From NCBI RefSeq assembly GCF_011801145.1, contig NZ_CP046172.1, positions 3,224,001 to 3,288,000 on the forward strand: 64,000 nucleotides of DNA, given 5' to 3'. The notes under the pieces were generated by a model. That model saw only the letters and a program-made list of their open reading frames with translations. It had not been told where the DNA came from and made no database searches. The first letter of the stretch is position 1. Each line of letters starts with the position of its first letter. This stretch comes from Nocardia arthritidis. Lineage in GTDB: Bacteria; Actinomycetota; Actinomycetes; Mycobacteriales; Mycobacteriaceae. Positions 25,512 to 32,842 of this stretch are shown piece after piece. Made by a program: the position numbers and the translations under genes.

Positions 25512-26777
25512 CTATCGACCACCGCCGCCACTGGAGTGACGACAATCGTACTTCTTCTGCGTCCGCTTGATCCGCTGCCGCCGCGCATTATCCCCTTTTG
25601 CTTCATCCCATAGTTTCGCCAGGGCCTCACAGTTGCCGATCGCCGCGCCGGCGGCAATCAGTGCGCGCATCTCATTCTCGATTCCCGTGTCGCCGACGTT
25701 CTGCTTTCCGCCCTTTGCCATTTCGGCGACAAAGACACCAGCGACGGTAGCGGCAACGAGCGAGGCAATCTCGTCCAATTTGGACTGGATATCGAGAGGG
25801 TTAACAGCATTGATGGCCTCGGCAATTCCCACCCCGACTTCGAGCGTCTGAAACAACCGACAGATGTTCCACAGATTCCGAATCCGCGTGGCAGCAGTCG
25901 CTACCGCGGCGGTTCCCGCGGCCGTCCCTGCGGCGGCCTCCGCCTCGGCTGGACCCAGAGTTGCCAAACCTGCGGTCAGAATCTCGGTCAACGCAACTGC
26001 GGCCACAGTACCGATAGCGATCCAGAACAGGTCTTTCATCAAGCTGTTGACGTGGCCGTCCAGATCAGACCTGAACGCCACCAGGTTCGTATGATGCTCA
26101 CCGACCGCCCCGGAGAGAGACACCGATACCGACGCAACAGCGGCTGCACCGTTCGACAGAGTGGTCAGGTGCGTCTCGACGTCGGCTATATCCGGTGCAG
26201 CGGTGTTCGCCGAGTGGATATCGGTGATGATCGCTTTTATGCCGTCGGCGGCGTTCTTGATGGCCGGCGTTTCAGCGAATGTCTTCCATGCGTCGGCGGC
26301 GGATTTCAAGCGATCCGTATCGCCGTTCGGCACCGTGTAGCCGATCTGATCCAATAGTCCGGGCACGCTGGTATCAAGCCCTTTGGCCGAGCCGCCGAAA
26401 GCCGATGGAGGAGGCTTTATGTCATTTTGGAAAACCACACCCTGTGGGACATGGAACGGCCGGGACGGCGCCGGGCCCTTGGCTGGATCCGGATTTGCAT
26501 TCCAATTCGAGTATGCCCAATTGTCTCCCGCAGTGTTCAAAATATTGGCGAAGTTGGCGAGGGCATTCGACAGCGAGGCGCAGGTGCTGAGCATATCGGC
26601 CGCGTTCTCGTCGTAGCCGGAAGCCCAACCGGCCGCCTTGTCATAACTACCTGCCATCTGACCGGAATTCTGCAGCGAGTTCCACAACGCCGATAAGGCG
26701 GAAAGGATCTCACTGTTTATCTTCGCGCATTTGGTGGAGGCATTGTAATATGTCTGCGGGTCGACAACGATGGCCAC
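25512..26777 (-). CDS. Large WXG100-like protein, candidate type VII effector
   Basis: A 421-aa protein. Residues 1-95 look like a helical WXG100/PPE-like hairpin (ALSALWNSLQNSGQMAGSYDKAAGWASGYDENAADML); ~100-160 is Pro/Gly-rich; ~160-245 is helical; ~247-300 and ~345-365 are hydrophobic (DLFWIAIGTVAAVALTEILTAGL, LVAATVAGVFVAEMA). The last ~50 residues are polar and basic (RQRIKRTQKKYDCRH) and could be a small toxic tip, but I recognise no catalytic motif. GTG start 4 bases after the WXG100 stop with GGAGCAGG. Co-transcribed with two WXG100 genes. Confidence 0.7.
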   Translation of the reverse strand: MAIVVDPQTYYNASTKCAKINSEILSALSALWNSLQNSGQMAGSYDKAAGWASGYDENAADMLSTCASLSNALANFANILNTAGDNWAYSNWNANPDPAKGPAPSRPFHVPQGVVFQNDIKPPPSAFGGSAKGLDTSVPGLLDQIGYTVPNGDTDRLKSAADAWKTFAETPAIKNAADGIKAIITDIHSANTAAPDIADVETHLTTLSNGAAAVASVSVSLSGAVGEHHTNLVAFRSDLDGHVNSLMKDLFWIAIGTVAAVALTEILTAGLATLGPAEAEAAAGTAAGTAAVATAATRIRNLWNICRLFQTLEVGVGIAEAINAVNPLDIQSKLDEIASLVAATVAGVFVAEMAKGGKQNVGDTGIENEMRALIAAGAAIGNCEALAKLWDEAKGDNARRQRIKRTQKKYDCRHSSGGGGR

Positions 26778-26781
26778 CCGA

Positions 26782-27081
26782 TCACCTGCTCCGCATCATC
26801 TTCGAGTTGACGTCCGCGGCTTCGGAATACGCCCCATGGGCCGTCTTGGCCGCATCACTCATGTCGCGGATGCCCTGTGCGAATTCTCGCGCACCCGAGA
26901 TCCACTGTTGATGAGCCGCCGAATACGCTTCTGCGGCAACACCGTCCCACCCGCTCCCACGCAGGGTCCCGACCCGCCTATCGATTTCATCGAGATGGTC
27001 CGCGACGAACGCGGCCAACCCGGACAGTCGAGCAATGATCTGCTCGAGTTCGTCCAGGTCGACGGTGAAAGGGTTCGTCAC
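26782..27081 (-). CDS. WXG100-family protein
   Basis: A 99-aa helical-hairpin protein with the diagnostic turn LRGSGWDGVAAEAYSAAHQQW, i.e. a Trp-X-Gly-type bend between two helices. Proteins of this size are secreted as dimers by type VII systems or act as partners of larger effectors. It overlaps the neighbouring WXG100 gene stop by 4 bases, so the two are probably co-translated and may form a heterodimer. Confidence 0.83.
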   Translation of the reverse strand: MTNPFTVDLDELEQIIARLSGLAAFVADHLDEIDRRVGTLRGSGWDGVAAEAYSAAHQQWISGAREFAQGIRDMSDAAKTAHGAYSEAADVNSKMMRSR

Positions 27082-27428
27082 GACAGCGGTGGTAGGTCGA
27101 GGCTGGAGTTCGACAGGGAATCGGCGTTGGATCGGTCACGGCGCTGGTAAGTGTCGGCCGTAACTCCCAACTTCTCGGCCAGCCCTGTGAGAGCGGAGAT
27201 GATTTGCCCGCCGCCGTCGCTGACCTCGTTCCATCCCGTGCTGAACCCGGTAGCGGCATCACCTGTCCAGCTACCTGTCGTCACGGATTCGACTTCACGA
27301 CCAGCAGAGTCGAGCGCCGATTTGAGGGTATTGGCAAGATCATAAATGTAGGCGCCGACCTCTCGGACGCTATCTGGAACGACCGATAACGACTGGCTGG
27401 AGCGCGGCGTTCCCCCTGAAGTGCCCAT
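27078..27428 (-). CDS. WXG100-family protein, first gene of the cassette
   Basis: A 116-aa protein with the WXG turn in VTTGSWTGDAATGFSTGWNEV between two helices. The ATG at 27428 is chosen because the longer frame upstream reads Pro/Arg-rich non-coding sequence. It ends in an acidic-serine tail. Together with the next gene it resembles an EsxA/EsxB-like pair, but no EccC or other secretion-machine gene is in the window, so secretion would rely on a system elsewhere. Confidence 0.8.
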   Translation of the reverse strand: MGTSGGTPRSSQSLSVVPDSVREVGAYIYDLANTLKSALDSAGREVESVTTGSWTGDAATGFSTGWNEVSDGGGQIISALTGLAEKLGVTADTYQRRDRSNADSLSNSSLDLPPLS

Positions 27429-27676
27429 GAATCGAACTCTACCGGCGGCAATCAGGCACCGTCCAACAGCAGCGGGCCACAAGGGGCGGAAGTGGCCTCG
27501 GGTACGCGACCCCGGGTGGGGTGTCCGGGGGCGTAGCGACGGCGCCGGGTAGGCGACCCAAGGGTGGGGGTCCGGGGCTCGCCCCCGGCTGGGGTGTGGG
27601 GGCTTGGCCCCCACAAAACACAACGATGATCGAAAACAGCGAAGGCGTGCCCGCCAAGCAGGACACGCCTTCGATC
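27429..27676. other. GC-rich spacer with hairpins, chromosomal flank of the element
   Basis: No gene. It contains G/C-run repeats (GGGTCCGGGGC, GGGGTGTGGGGGC) that fold into hairpins, for example GTGGGGGC-TTG-GCCCCCAC at 27596-27614. The 27640-27673 hairpin is annotated separately. This is the old downstream side of tRNA-Val before the element entered. Confidence 0.5.
27640..27673 (-). terminator. tRNA-Val terminator, now stranded at the left end
   Basis: CGAAGGCGTG (27640-27649) pairs perfectly with CACGCCTTCG (27664-27673). On the minus strand the stem is followed by CTGTTTT. It lies a few bases beyond the 3' end of the partial tRNA copy, exactly where the original tRNA-Val transcript would have ended. 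Confidence 0.65.
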
Positions 27677-27726
27677 GAGTGGGCGCAGAGGGGTTCGAAC
27701 CCCCGACCGCTGGTGTGTAAGACCAG
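27677..27726. repeat. attL: left 50-bp att repeat (tRNA-Val 3' half copy)
   Basis: Identical over 50 bases to 44509-44558, starting GAGTGGGCGCAGAGGGG and ending GTGTGTAAGACCAG. It covers the tRNA from the anticodon stem through the discriminator base plus 3 flanking bases. The 5' half of the tRNA is missing, so it is not a functional tRNA gene. Confidence 0.9.
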
Positions 27727-27857
27727 TACGTTGGCAGTTTCTCGGAACGCCAGTAGAACGGCGTTTCGTGGCATTAATGACGTTGCAGCTCAGCGCAATA
27801 TCGGCGTCAAAGTTGCGAACATTGAAGAACTTAGTTGGACACGATTAGACACTTGTC

Positions 27858-27898
27858 TGCCCCACAAATTGCCCCACGGAGAAGTAGCGTTGCCCCAT
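27858..27898 (+). promoter_or_regulatory. Left arm-type integrase site array
   Basis: Three copies of TGCCCCA(C/T) in the same orientation at 27858, 27870 and 27891. The same motif appears three times at the other end (44431, 44442, 44473), just inside the right att repeat. Short repeats near both ends are the hallmark of integrase arm-binding sites. Confidence 0.7.
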
Positions 27899-27900
27899 GC

Positions 27901-28527
27901 TCAGGCTTCAAAAACTTGTCCACAAACACCACATGTGATCGGACCCATTTCGTAGACGCTTCGGGCCACTCGGATTTTGCGCCCGCAGTCGCATTCGGCG
28001 GATAGCCCGTTGTTGTTGGATTTGCGTCCGCCGCGTCGGTTGGGTTCGCGGCGGCGGTAGGCGACGAGCGCAAAGCTTAACTCCTCCAACTCGTTTCGGT
28101 ACCGCTGCCGGGTTTGGTCCGGCACGGTGGTCAATGACCATCCGATTTTGGGGTGTTTGGTGATGACGAGGCCGAGTTCTTCGGCGAGTTGGCGGTATCG
28201 GTCGTTGTGCCAGCGTCCTTGTCGGCTGGTGTCCTTGATGTTCCGGGTGGCGGCGATGCCGTGGGCGGCTTCGTGGAGCAGGGTGCCGAGGACGTCGACG
28301 GGGCCGCGTTGGAGTCCTTCGCCGCCGATGAACAACTCGTGGAGTTCGTATTCGCCGCGAATCCACCGGTCCGGCGCGAAGTGTCCGAGGGTCAATTCGG
28401 TACCGGTGGAACCTGATCCCACGGTCAGGACGACCGCGGGGACGTCGGGGTGGTGGGATCTGATTACGGCCCAGGTGGTTTCGAGGGCGTCGACGAGTAG
28501 ACCGGTGATGGTGTCGGAGTTGGTCAT
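27901..28527 (-). CDS. SprT-like zinc metalloprotease-family protein
   Basis: A 208-aa protein with the zinc-protease motif LLHEAAHG (HEAAH at 85-89) and a C-terminal zinc ribbon with two CxC/CxxC pairs (ECDCGRKI, TCGVCGQ). This is the SprT/Spartan-like layout also found on plasmids and phages, where the role is uncertain (DNA-protein crosslink handling or a host-takeover factor). The ATG at 28527 has GGAG eight bases upstream; the longer frame has Arg/Pro-rich nonsense. Two identical 18-bp palindromes lie just upstream. Confidence 0.77.
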   Translation of the reverse strand: MTNSDTITGLLVDALETTWAVIRSHHPDVPAVVLTVGSGSTGTELTLGHFAPDRWIRGEYELHELFIGGEGLQRGPVDVLGTLLHEAAHGIAATRNIKDTSRQGRWHNDRYRQLAEELGLVITKHPKIGWSLTTVPDQTRQRYRNELEELSFALVAYRRREPNRRGGRKSNNNGLSAECDCGRKIRVARSVYEMGPITCGVCGQVFEA

Positions 28528-28551
28528 GATCTCCGGGCCTTTCCGAGGATC

Positions 28552-28604
28552 TTGACACGTACGTGTCAACCGGCTCACGCACGGTGTTGACACGTACGTG
28601 TCAA
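28552..28604. promoter_or_regulatory. Two identical 18-bp palindromic operators upstream of sprT-like gene
   Basis: TTGACACGTACGTGTCAA occurs at 28552-28569 and 28587-28604, perfect in both copies and 35 bases apart. Each contains TTGACA on both strands, so the palindrome can overlap a -35 box. Strong candidate binding site for an element-encoded repressor. Confidence 0.75.
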
Positions 28605-28626
28605 TGGCTGGGATCCCGGACGGGGC

Positions 28627-28819
28627 GTGGATTCCCTGGGCGCGCGCCGCGCCCCTTCCGGGGCAGGCCCTCGGCCTGCCCGCACCGGCCGCCCAGGGCG
28701 TCGCGGAGGCTCGGCGCTCAAGGGCGCTGTCCGCACCAAACCGGTTGTGACGCACCGATGTGCGCCCTTGACGCCGAGTGCGACGCCCTTACACTGCGGC
28801 GCGCGCCCAGGGAATCCAC
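28627..28819. repeat. 24-bp perfect inverted repeat with internal hairpins
   Basis: GTGGATTCCCTGGGCGCGCG plus CCGC at 28627-28650 is repeated as its exact reverse complement at 28796-28819. Inside are GGGGCAGGCC-CTC-GGCCTGCCC and an imperfect pair around CTCAAGGGCGC and GCGCCCTTGAC. Confidence 0.75.
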
Positions 28820-29069
28820 TTACGCAGGATGTCAGCTCGACGACCCCCGGCACCGGACCGAAGACGCCGCGCGAAAGCACCGGACCAGACCACACGTGCG
28901 TCACTGTTCGCACCGGAAGTGACCACCGCGCAGCGCACCGGACCGCACCACGCACTGACCGCCTCGTTCGCACTGCTCGTTACCGGACGCCACTACGCAC
29001 CCAACCGCAACGATCCGCACCCAACGCAACCCATTCCCCGCACTCTCGAAAGTTTTTGATTACCTACTG

Positions 29070-29214
29070 TTTTCCGTCGTCCCGCCCCTGACTTTTACTC
29101 ACTGCTCCTCTCGCCAAGGACACCAAATATGCAGCGAAGCGTGTATTTGGTGTCCTTGGCGAGAGGAGCACACACCTCGGTGTCAGTGCTGGTCAGGGGC
29201 GGGACGACGGAAAA
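29070..29214. repeat. 145-bp nested perfect palindrome (two stacked inverted repeats)
   Basis: An outer 23-bp inverted repeat (29070-29092 with 29192-29214, beginning TTTTCCGTCGTCCCG) encloses an inner 27-bp inverted repeat (29103-29129 with 29144-29170, containing CGCCAAGGACACCAAATA). The inner loop is 14 bases. All 50 stem pairs match. It can form a very stable cruciform or hairpin. Confidence 0.85.
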
Positions 29215-29471
29215 TCGCGTTGCACAACTCGGACACTGATCTACACGGGTTTTGTGCACCTGGTGCAGCGATGTGCCCAGCGGTGCCGGGCTTGTGCCGG
29301 TGATGGGCGTTGTTATGCCTGCCGCGTGCCCGGCAGATGCATCGAATTATCGTGGCCCGCAACCATGTTCCGGTCCGATGGGGCGACGCCCGATTCGGTG
29401 CCTGGCCGGTTGATCGAGGGCCTGTCGCGTCCGGATGGCGGGGTATGGGCGCGCGAATTTTACCGGCGCCG

Positions 29472-29539
29472 CCTCGATGTCAAGGGCGACGCCAGGCTGG
29501 CCCGGATCGGTTGGTGCGGGTGCGCCCTTGACATCGAGG
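29472..29539. repeat. 17-bp perfect inverted repeat
   Basis: CCTCGATGTCAAGGGCG (29472-29488) is repeated as its reverse complement at 29523-29539 with 34 bases between. The core CAAGGGCG recurs in the 28.6-28.8 kb repeat, suggesting a common binding protein. Confidence 0.7.
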
Positions 29540-29775
29540 ATCCGCGGCGCCGACCGCGGGCACGGTGCCGGGCAGGCGGGGCCTGCCCGCGGCACCGCGC
29601 GCCCCCACCCCGCCGCAATAGAGAAAATCGTCGGCGGTGCCAGTTCGAGAACACGGTCCGTTGACGCCGCTCTCGGCACCACAGCGTCCACCGTGTTCTG
29701 ATAGGAACCGAATAGCGGCGGGGCGCGTCTTAACCCTTGAGCCGGTTTCGGGTGACGACTGATCGGAGGGCGCAG

Positions 29776-30327
29776 GTGCGACGGCAGGTAACGGCAACCA
29801 TGGCGACGCTGGCAGGGGCGCTGCTGCTGGCATCCGGATGCGGCCCGGACAAGCAGGGCCAGCCGTCCCCCACCACGGCCAATACCTCGGCTGCGACCGC
29901 GGCCCTCTGGGATCCGTGCACGCAGATTCCGGAACAGAAACTTCGGCAGCTAGGACTGGATCCCTCGTCGAAGACCTCCGGCATAGCCGGAGTCGAAGAA
30001 CCCGGCTACAAGGCGTGCGGGTGGTATGACCCAGAGCACCCGGTGAACTTCAACATCACCGTGTTCACCACGATCTATACCCTCGACGACGTCAAAAAGA
30101 AGAAAGACAACACCGGTTTCTCCGACGTATCTGTACAGGGCCGTAATGGGTTGACTTACCGCACCACTGGGTCCAACCCTTCCGAAGCTTGCACTATAGC
30201 CTTTCCGGCATCTCAGGGTTCAATTCAGATAATCGTATTCAATAGCTCGGCCAAGGGGCGTCAAATTCCATCCTGCGATAGGGCGAAGAACGCCGCCGAT
30301 ACGCTCTCGTCAATCTTTCCGAACTGA
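29776..30327 (+). CDS. DUF3558-family lipoprotein
   Basis: A 183-aa secreted lipoprotein. The signal peptide ends in the lipobox LLASGC; the mature part starts with a Pro/Thr-rich linker and then WDPCTQIPEQKLRQLGLDPSSK and KACGWYDP, typical of DUF3558 proteins of mycolata. Four more cysteines could form two disulfides. GTG at 29776 is preferred over the upstream TTG because GGAGGG lies 6 bases before it. Paired with the WXG-like gene 12 bases on, it may be envelope cargo of the element. Confidence 0.8.
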   Translation: MRRQVTATMATLAGALLLASGCGPDKQGQPSPTTANTSAATAALWDPCTQIPEQKLRQLGLDPSSKTSGIAGVEEPGYKACGWYDPEHPVNFNITVFTTIYTLDDVKKKKDNTGFSDVSVQGRNGLTYRTTGSNPSEACTIAFPASQGSIQIIVFNSSAKGRQIPSCDRAKNAADTLSSIFPN

Positions 30328-30339
30328 TCAGGGGGAGTA

Positions 30340-30708
30340 ATGGACTTGAAAGCAGAAAAGTCGCGATGGGACTATCTGAAAGGCGAAGCGGAAGCTGGCA
30401 GGCTTCTCCTGGACCCTGATGTGGCGAAAGATTGTCGCGCCGCATGCGATAAGCAGATCGAGTTGTACCAGAAATTGCGCACCGATTTGAACGCTATGGC
30501 GGTGGTGACCGGGCTCGGACGCTTCGATTGCGCCGATGAACTCGCAAAAATGTTGGGTGCCAAAGCAATTGGTGGTGACGGTGACGTCGACTCGGCACTA
30601 CAGGCGCATATCGAGGTCGTGACCCTCATGCGCGACACGATCCAGAAGTCCATCGACAAGCTCCAAGCCCAGGACGAGCAGAACGCCCAGGGGTTCAAGC
30701 AGACCTGA
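30340..30708 (+). CDS. WXG/Esx-like helical protein, element cargo
   Basis: A 122-aa all-helical soluble protein (SRWDYLKGEAEAGRLLLDPDVAKDCRAACDKQIELYQKLRTDL, then HIEVVTLMRDTIQKSIDKLQAQ). Size and helix-turn-helix hairpin shape resemble Esx proteins although the Trp-X-Gly turn itself is not clear. GGGGGAG precedes the ATG. In an operon with the DUF3558 lipoprotein and followed by a good terminator. Confidence 0.6.
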   Translation: MDLKAEKSRWDYLKGEAEAGRLLLDPDVAKDCRAACDKQIELYQKLRTDLNAMAVVTGLGRFDCADELAKMLGAKAIGGDGDVDSALQAHIEVVTLMRDTIQKSIDKLQAQDEQNAQGFKQT

Positions 30709-30739
30709 TCGCATCCAACGGGATCTGGTAGAAAGAGCA

Positions 30740-30783
30740 CGGAGCCCGTGCCAGCTTCTACCTGGCACGGACTCCGCTTTTCA
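30740..30783 (+). terminator. Rho-independent terminator after the WXG-like gene
   Basis: CGGAGCCCGTGCCAG pairs with CTGGCACGGACTCCG (one mismatch) around a 7-base loop and is followed by CTTTTC. It ends the two-gene cargo unit and separates it from the converging small-gene operon. Confidence 0.75.
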
Positions 30784-30818
30784 ATGTTCAGTTGGTATTC
30801 GGTTGTGCCCGGAGTGGT

Positions 30819-31178
30819 TCAGCCGAGCAGGCTCAGCTGGTCGTGGTGGGCTTGCCAGTCGCGGTAGGCCCGGTAGACCTTCGCCAGCCGTTGCGCCTTC
30901 GACTTCGAGATCTCGAACTCGTCAGCGATCACCGCCCACGATCGGCCTTGGTCGTACTGCTGCTGGATCTGCTGACCGATCACCAACGCCTCCCGCCGCG
31001 CGTAGCCGTCATACGCATCGTCGCGTTGACACCTACCGTGGCCCGGAAGGCATCCGGCGTTTTCGCATCCGTTGCAGAGCACGGATGGTCGAACGATGCC
31101 GGTATCGGTGCAGTCGGGGCAGGCGCACTGCTGGGATTCCAGGAGTCCGGTCACGCCCCTCTCGCTGATTGCCGTCAT
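30819..31178 (-). CDS. Zinc-ribbon plus HTH-like small protein
   Basis: A 119-aa protein. The N-terminal half has Cys pairs CACPDC and CNGCENAGC that look like a zinc ribbon; the C-terminal half, YDQGRSWAVIADEFEISKSKAQRLAKVYRAY, reads as a helix-turn-helix. ATG has GGAGG upstream and overlaps the previous stop by one base. Last gene of the long leftward operon; possible autoregulator of the element. Confidence 0.65.
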   Translation of the reverse strand: MTAISERGVTGLLESQQCACPDCTDTGIVRPSVLCNGCENAGCLPGHGRCQRDDAYDGYARREALVIGQQIQQQYDQGRSWAVIADEFEISKSKAQRLAKVYRAYRDWQAHHDQLSLLG

Positions 31179-31354
31179 CAGACACCTCCTACCGGCCACG
31201 ACCACTCCAGTGCCCGTGGTGTGTGCGCCATGACCGCCAGTTCCCGCAATGCTGCGAAACTGAGCGTGAACGCCGCGGACCCCATGGTCACGAGGATTAC
31301 CACCGCGCCGCGGCGCACCCACCGCATTTGCACCGCATTCCGGTCCCCGGTCAT
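31178..31354 (-). CDS. Truncated DUF2637-like membrane peptide
   Basis: A 58-aa peptide with one hydrophobic helix. The segment FTLSFAALRELAVMAHTPRALEWSWPV matches the first helix and following W-P motif of the SpdB-like DUF2637 protein at 36389-37357 (SFVALRAMAELAGQPRGLSWIWPL) but stops just after it. ATGA overlap with the gene upstream. Confidence 0.6.
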   Translation of the reverse strand: MTGDRNAVQMRWVRRGAVVILVTMGSAAFTLSFAALRELAVMAHTPRALEWSWPVGGV

Positions 31355-31542
31355 GCCGAGACCTCCGGGGAATCGGTGTAGACGGTCCAACGGGATTGGA
31401 TCGCCGCCACGATCGACTCGTCGGCGGTGTCGATGTCACCGACGATGACCCCGACCTCGCGCAGATACTCCAGCACTGTCCCGATCACGGTGTAGAGCTG
31501 TGATCGGTCGATGACGTGCACCTCGGTGAACATCACCATCAC
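31351..31542 (-). CDS. Small hypothetical protein (63 aa)
   Basis: A short acidic protein (FTEVHVIDRSQLYTVIGTVLEYLREVGVIVGDIDTADE...) with no recognised domain. It begins with a GTGATG pair overlapping the stop of the gene before, and its own stop overlaps the next ATG (ATGA). Coding is supported by the coupling pattern and by codon composition. Confidence 0.55.
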   Translation of the reverse strand: MMVMFTEVHVIDRSQLYTVIGTVLEYLREVGVIVGDIDTADESIVAAIQSRWTVYTDSPEVSA

Positions 31543-31844
31543 GCCCCCTTACCTTGTGGTTCGGGTTCGTGGCAGCGGGCGTGCTGCGCTTGGAGGGCGC
31601 CGTAGTCCCACATGACCCCTTCGACCTGGCTGATCAGTTCGTCGCGTTCGTCCCGCAGGTCGTCACGTTCTTTGATCAGCTCGGCCAGATCGATGGCGAC
31701 GTTGCCACCGTTGAGGGCCATCACTCGTTGTGCCGCAGCGTCTTTGCTGCTGTGATCGGATTCGGGTTCCCACTCCCCGTTGGGGGTGTAGTAGCCGACC
31801 GTCCACAACGAGTACTCGGTGTGCCGGTACACGTAACTCATCAC
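31539..31844 (-). CDS. Small hypothetical protein with coiled coil (101 aa)
   Basis: An N-terminal beta-like region (YRHTEYSLWTVGYYTPNGEWEPESDH) is followed by a coiled coil IDLAELIKERDDLRDERDELISQVEG. No family recognised. Coupled at both ends by 4-base overlaps in the leftward operon. Confidence 0.6.
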   Translation of the reverse strand: MMSYVYRHTEYSLWTVGYYTPNGEWEPESDHSSKDAAAQRVMALNGGNVAIDLAELIKERDDLRDERDELISQVEGVMWDYGALQAQHARCHEPEPQGKGA

Positions 31845-32032
31845 GCCACCCCTTCAATCGGGCGTCCGGACACGACCGGTGTGCGGTCTATCCGGATCGG
31901 GGGCTGCCCCGCGGTGGCGGCGACGGCCTTCACGAACCCGGCTGTCGCACGGTGCGGCAGATGGATCGTGATAGCACCGAACCGGTCTCGACCGAGGTAG
32001 ACGAACCATGCCGTGGCGTCCGTGGGCATCAC
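31841..32032 (-). CDS. Small hypothetical protein (63 aa)
   Basis: Reads as a small basic domain (ATAWFVYLGRDRFGAITIHLPHRATAGFVKAVAATAGQPP). Start is GTG (GTGA overlap) or the adjacent ATG. Not recognised; coupled to its neighbours. Confidence 0.5.
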   Translation of the reverse strand: MMPTDATAWFVYLGRDRFGAITIHLPHRATAGFVKAVAATAGQPPIRIDRTPVVSGRPIEGVA

Positions 32033-32343
32033 GCGACCTCCCTCGGCGCAGCGTTGGCACCGTCGTCGTTGACGGTTGCCGTGTCATCGACGTCGTTGTC
32101 GATGGGTTCGGAGATCGTGCTGGCCGCCGCAAGCAAGTCCATAGCCAGGTTCCAGGCTTCCTCAGCAGTGAGGAATGCCATGACCGTCGCTTCGTAATCG
32201 TTTGTGACCCAGCGAATTTGAATCGGTTCGAGGTTCGAGTGCTCAGGGTCAACCAGCTTGACCTTTGCGTTCGCGTCGAACATAGTCAGGCTGATTTCGC
32301 CGCTCGCACCGCGGGCACTGTATCGGGCGGATGCGTGTGCCAT
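32029..32343 (-). CDS. Small hypothetical protein (104 aa)
   Basis: An acidic protein with a beta-rich first half (ARYSARGASGEISLTMFDANAKVKLVDPEH) and a helix TAEEAWNLAMDLLAAAS. The layout resembles the 83-aa and 81-aa neighbours, which also have a short beta region followed by a helix with a conserved Asp/Ala pattern, so the three may be distant paralogues. Two bases separate it from the gene upstream. Confidence 0.55.
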   Translation of the reverse strand: MAHASARYSARGASGEISLTMFDANAKVKLVDPEHSNLEPIQIRWVTNDYEATVMAFLTAEEAWNLAMDLLAAASTISEPIDNDVDDTATVNDDGANAAPREVA

Positions 32344-32345
32344 GG

Positions 32346-32591
32346 CTAGTTCACCTCCGCCTTGAACGCGATCGCGTCGCCGATGGCGGCGTCGATCATG
32401 TCCCGCACACTGAGTGCTTGCCAGATCGATAATTCGATCGCCGGTCCACCGAGGGTGCCGTCTTCTTTGATTCCAACGACCACGATGTCGTTGCCGCTGT
32501 CATAGCGAGCCGAAAACACCAGTGTCACAGGGATTCTCGTGACACCTTCGCGGGTGAGGTATCGGCGAAGCAGAGCAAACAAGATGCTCAT
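32346..32591 (-). CDS. Small hypothetical protein (81 aa)
   Basis: Beta-rich segment (TRIPVTLVFSARYDSGNDIVVVGIKEDG) then a helix LSIWQALSVRDMIDAAIGDAIAF. ATG overlaps the preceding stop (ATGA). No recognised family. Confidence 0.55.
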   Translation of the reverse strand: MSILFALLRRYLTREGVTRIPVTLVFSARYDSGNDIVVVGIKEDGTLGGPAIELSIWQALSVRDMIDAAIGDAIAFKAEVN

Positions 32592-32842
32592 CACGCTTGT
32601 ACCTCCCGGCGAGCCGCACACTGGGCCGCGATGACTTCGTCCTTGGCCAGGGCCTCGGACAAAGCGTCACGCAGCCGGTAGGCGTCAGCGATGTTGAGCC
32701 ACACCGTGAAACCGTTACCGGCCCCGTTGAAATGCACTTCCACCGATGCCGGGTGGCTACCGATCGATTCGCAATAGTTGACCCGGTTCGGTGCCGCGTC
32801 CATCTCCAGCTGGATCCACGAGGTGAAGGTACGCATGGTCAT
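32591..32842 (-). CDS. Small hypothetical protein (83 aa)
   Basis: Short beta region ([27 protein letters not shown]) followed by a helix [20 protein letters not shown] overlap with the SSB stop, so it depends on SSB translation. Possible partner of SSB, from position only. Confidence 0.55.

Larger units (their letters stand above)
28605..29775. other. Non-coding inverted-repeat region, candidate origin or transfer locus
   Basis: About 1.2 kb without a supportable gene. It holds a 24-bp perfect inverted repeat (28627-28650 with 28796-28819), a nested giant palindrome (29070-29214), a 17-bp inverted repeat (29472-29488 with 29523-29539) and recurring CGCCCTTGAC motifs in both orientations. 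Such structures are typical of replication origins or the cis locus of transfer in conjugative actinobacterial elements. Confidence 0.55.

Noticed and set aside
24638..27428. Cassette as part of the integrated element
   Set aside because: It lies outside the 50-bp att repeats, on the chromosomal side of the tRNA terminator.
27677..27726. A second tRNA-Val gene
   Set aside because: Only the 3' half of the tRNA is present; D-arm and 5' acceptor strand are missing, so it is an att copy.
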